From assembly GCF_001238275.1 (NCBI RefSeq), contig NZ_LGTB01000044.1:1-64000 (forward strand): a stretch of DNA of 64,000 nt, written 5' to 3'. This stretch comes from Bradyrhizobium viridifuturi (GTDB taxonomy: Bacteria; Pseudomonadota; Alphaproteobacteria; Rhizobiales; Xanthobacteraceae). Position 1 is the first letter of the stretch. Each line of letters starts with the position of its first letter. Made by a program: the position numbers and the translations under genes. This document shows positions 62,061-64,000 of the stretch, one piece after another. Under the pieces are notes generated by a model that was not told where the DNA came from, did no database searches, and was given only the letters and a program-made list of their open reading frames with translations.

Positions 62061-62846
62061 ATGCATGTCGTCGAAGGCAACGGCGCAAAAATCCCCGCAA
62101 TCGGGCTCGGCACATGGGAGCTGCGCGGGCGGACCTGCGCCCGCATCGTGGAGCAGGCGCTGCGCCTGGGCTATCGGCACATCGACACCGCGCAGATCTA
62201 TGACAATGAGCGTGAGGTCGGCGAGGGGCTGCGCGCCTCCGGCATCAAGCGCAACGATGTGTTCGTGACCACCAAGGTCTGGACCACGCATTTCCAGGCG
62301 AAGGATCTCGAACGCTCCGCAAAGGAGAGCCTGGCGCGGCTACGCTTGACCGAGGTCGACCTGCTGCTGTTGCACTGGCCCAATCCGCACGTGCCGCTTG
62401 CCGAGACGCTCGGCGCGCTGGCGCGGGTCAGGCAGGCCGGACTGGCGCGGCATATCGGGCTCTCGAACTTCAGCGCGGCGCAGATCGAGGAGGCGGTTGC
62501 GGCATGCCCCGAGCCGCTCGGCTGCGATCAGGTCGAGTATCATCCCTATCTCGGCCAGGCCGATGTGATCGAAGCCTGTGCACGCCATGGCATGGCGTTC
62601 GTCGCCTACAGCCCGATCGCGAAAGGGCGCGTCAAGGGCGACCGCGCTCTGGCGCGGATCGGCGACCGCTATCGCAAGACGGCTGCCCAAATCTGCCTGC
62701 GCTGGCTGGTGCAACAGAATGTCTCGGCGATCCCGCGCACCTCAAAGCTCGAGCGGCTCCAGGAAAATATCGACATCTTCGATTTCGAGCTGTCGGATGA
62801 GGACATGCGCGAGATTTCGGCGATGGGGAGCGCGGCCGCGCAGTGA
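62061..62846 (+). CDS. Aldo/keto reductase
   Basis: A 261-residue aldo/keto reductase, a TIM-barrel enzyme that reduces aldehydes and ketones with NADPH. The catalytic tetrad is complete: Asp42 and Tyr47 (IDTAQIYDNE), Lys72 (TTKVW) and His105 (LLLHWP). The cofactor-binding C-terminal region has SAIPRTSKLERLQENIDIFDFELS. The similarity to 2,5-diketo-D-gluconate reductases (DkgA/DkgB) is clear by motif, but the substrate is not fixed. Start: ATG at 62061. It follows the peroxidase gene by 43 bases and may or may not be in the same transcript. Confidence 0.9.
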   Translation: MHVVEGNGAKIPAIGLGTWELRGRTCARIVEQALRLGYRHIDTAQIYDNEREVGEGLRASGIKRNDVFVTTKVWTTHFQAKDLERSAKESLARLRLTEVDLLLLHWPNPHVPLAETLGALARVRQAGLARHIGLSNFSAAQIEEAVAACPEPLGCDQVEYHPYLGQADVIEACARHGMAFVAYSPIAKGRVKGDRALARIGDRYRKTAAQICLRWLVQQNVSAIPRTSKLERLQENIDIFDFELSDEDMREISAMGSAAAQ

Positions 62847-63031
62847 AGGCCCGATGGCACATTGCGACCAGCTTCCGCGCCGCTTCGCGGAAAATGGCTG
62901 GGCGCCGGTCCGGATCGTGCTATTGCCCGCTGGCTGATCGCGGTCTTGGATCGCGAATGGGGGATTGAGGCAGGCGGGTTCCAGCCGGTATTGTGGCCGG
63001 CGGGGAGACGATACTGATGTGATCGAGTGGG

Positions 63032-63943
63032 ATGAAGTTCCGGCCAAACGCGGATATGATGGCATCGGTGTTCGTGCACCTGATGCTGCTCGCGCTGATT
63101 TTCCTGTATTCGGAAGTGCATCAGTTCGATCCGGTCGCCGCTGACACGGTGCCGGTCGAGATCGTGACGCCGCAGGAGATTGCCAAGGCGGAGATTAAGC
63201 CCGAGCCCGATCCGGTGCCGAGCCCGTCGCCGACGCCCGAGCTGCGATTGCCCTCGCTCGACAAGCCGATCGACACCGCCAAGCCCGAACCAGCGACTCA
63301 GGCACAACCACCGCAGCAGCAGCCGTCCGCGCCGCAGCCGGCGCAGAAGCAGGCGACGCCACCGGCGCCCAAGCCCAGCCCGGCGCCGCAACCTGCCGCG
63401 GCCGAGCAGCCGCCCGCGCCGCCGGCGCCCCAGACGCCACCGATGCCGCAGCCGGCGCCGCAGCAACAGGCGGCGGCGTCACCGCCTGCCTATACGCAGC
63501 CGGAGCCTGACCTGTCCGTCAAATACAACGTCATGCTTGGCCTGCCGCCCGACATCTCGGTGAAGCCGCCTGCCGGAGCGCCGTCGGGTCCTGGTCCCGG
63601 CAAGGATAATTTCGACGCCGCGGCCACCGAGCAGGCCGAAATCGGCTCCAGCGTGGTCGCCGAATTCCGCCGCCACCTGAAGACCTGCCTTAAGCTCCCG
63701 GCGACGCTGAGCACGGGCGATGACGTCAGGATCAAGCTGCGGGTGTTCATGAAGCCCGACGGCAAGCTTGCCGCATCGCCTTTGCTGATCGAAGCCACCG
63801 CGTCGGAGAAGGGGCCGCTGTTGCTCAAGAGCGCGACCGAGGCGCTGCAGGCCTGCCAGCCCTATGCGATGCTGCCGCGCGATCGCTACGGCGAATGGAA
63901 GGTGCTCGACCTCGATTTTACGCCGCGCGATTTCGCGTCGTAG
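63032..63943 (+). CDS. TonB/TolA-like energy-transducing membrane protein
   Basis: A 303-residue protein with one N-terminal membrane helix (about 8-28, DMMASVFVHLMLLALIFLYSE), a long proline, glutamine and alanine-rich periplasmic spacer (about 50-165), and a small C-terminal domain (about 205-300; SVVAEFRRHLKTCLKLPATL, then VRIKLRVFMKPDGKLAASPLLIEA). That is the usual build of TonB/TolA-type proteins that carry proton-motive force to the outer membrane. A TolA-like role is as likely as a TonB role. Start: ATG at 63032. No exbB, exbD, tolQ or tolR is seen within the window. Confidence 0.8.
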   Translation: MKFRPNADMMASVFVHLMLLALIFLYSEVHQFDPVAADTVPVEIVTPQEIAKAEIKPEPDPVPSPSPTPELRLPSLDKPIDTAKPEPATQAQPPQQQPSAPQPAQKQATPPAPKPSPAPQPAAAEQPPAPPAPQTPPMPQPAPQQQAAASPPAYTQPEPDLSVKYNVMLGLPPDISVKPPAGAPSGPGPGKDNFDAAATEQAEIGSSVVAEFRRHLKTCLKLPATLSTGDDVRIKLRVFMKPDGKLAASPLLIEATASEKGPLLLKSATEALQACQPYAMLPRDRYGEWKVLDLDFTPRDFAS

Positions 63944-63959
63944 GGCGCCAACAACGACC

Positions 63960-64000
63960 GCTGTCGTCCCGGCCAAGCGAAGCGCGAGCCGGGACCCATA
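63960..64000. repeat. Short palindromic intergenic repeat at the window end
   Basis: GTCCCGGC (63966-63973) pairs with GCCGGGAC (63988-63995) around CAAGCGAAGCGCGA. The outer parts (CGCTGTCGTCCC and GGGACCCATA) are the reverse complement of those at 5608-5640, so both belong to one repeat family. Confidence 0.75.

Overview
The window is GC-rich DNA from an alphaproteobacterium, most probably a Bradyrhizobium or close relative. The support is the codon bias, the gene families (energy-transducing TonB-like protein, CHASE/Cache GGDEF-EAL protein, PAS hybrid kinases, MgtE, PccA) and the short palindromic intergenic repeats ending in GGGACGACAGCG that are typical of that group. No insertion sequence, prophage, integrase or CRISPR array is visible. 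The one RNA gene is tRNA-Leu(GAG).

Layout. 0-5.6 kb: end of an acyl-CoA dehydrogenase-like gene, a winged-helix/TPR regulator, then a three-gene operon behind a perfect FNR/FixK box (cytochrome b561, a 55-residue membrane protein, a P-type cation ATPase). 5.7-11.6 kb: EamA transporter, photolyase, 1-Cys peroxiredoxin, an orphan protein and a secreted phosphodiesterase. 11.7-17.6 kb: heavy-metal RND efflux genes and a separate ArsI-like C-As lyase. 17.7-25.5 kb: signalling genes (GGDEF-EAL, hybrid histidine kinase), an RlpA-like protein, a nuclease-like protein and small proteins. 25.6-34.4 kb: PccA, oxaloacetate decarboxylase, acylphosphatase, a methyltransferase divergent from a GbsR-type operon, and a LysR/tautomerase pair. 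34.4-40.5 kb: lipB, FliN-like protein, tRNA-Leu, two NodB-type deacetylases, MgtE. 40.6-43.8 kb: arsenic cluster (DUF6428-like, arsR, aqpS, arsC, MFS). 44.7-51.0 kb: LysR-controlled phosphonate cassette closed by a strong terminator. 51.2-57.4 kb: GntR-controlled hydantoinase-like catabolic operon. 57.5-64 kb: unusual DapD, an AraC remnant, His-rich phosphoesterase with a di-heme peroxidase, aldo-keto reductase and a TonB/TolA-like protein.

The most interesting systems are (i) the oxygen-responsive b561/small protein/P-type ATPase operon, (ii) a phosphonate route with an iron alcohol dehydrogenase, phosphonoacetaldehyde dehydrogenase and phosphonoacetate hydrolase but no aminotransferase, fed by an organophosphate-antiporter-like carrier, and (iii) a hydantoinase operon whose two racemase-family proteins lack the usual catalytic cysteine pairs.

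Caution about the sequence: ten conserved genes or gene regions have a frame break, and nearly all are explained by one missing G or C. lipB alone carries two. This looks like residual indel error in the assembly more than real gene decay. I therefore annotate these genes as CDS and note each break.
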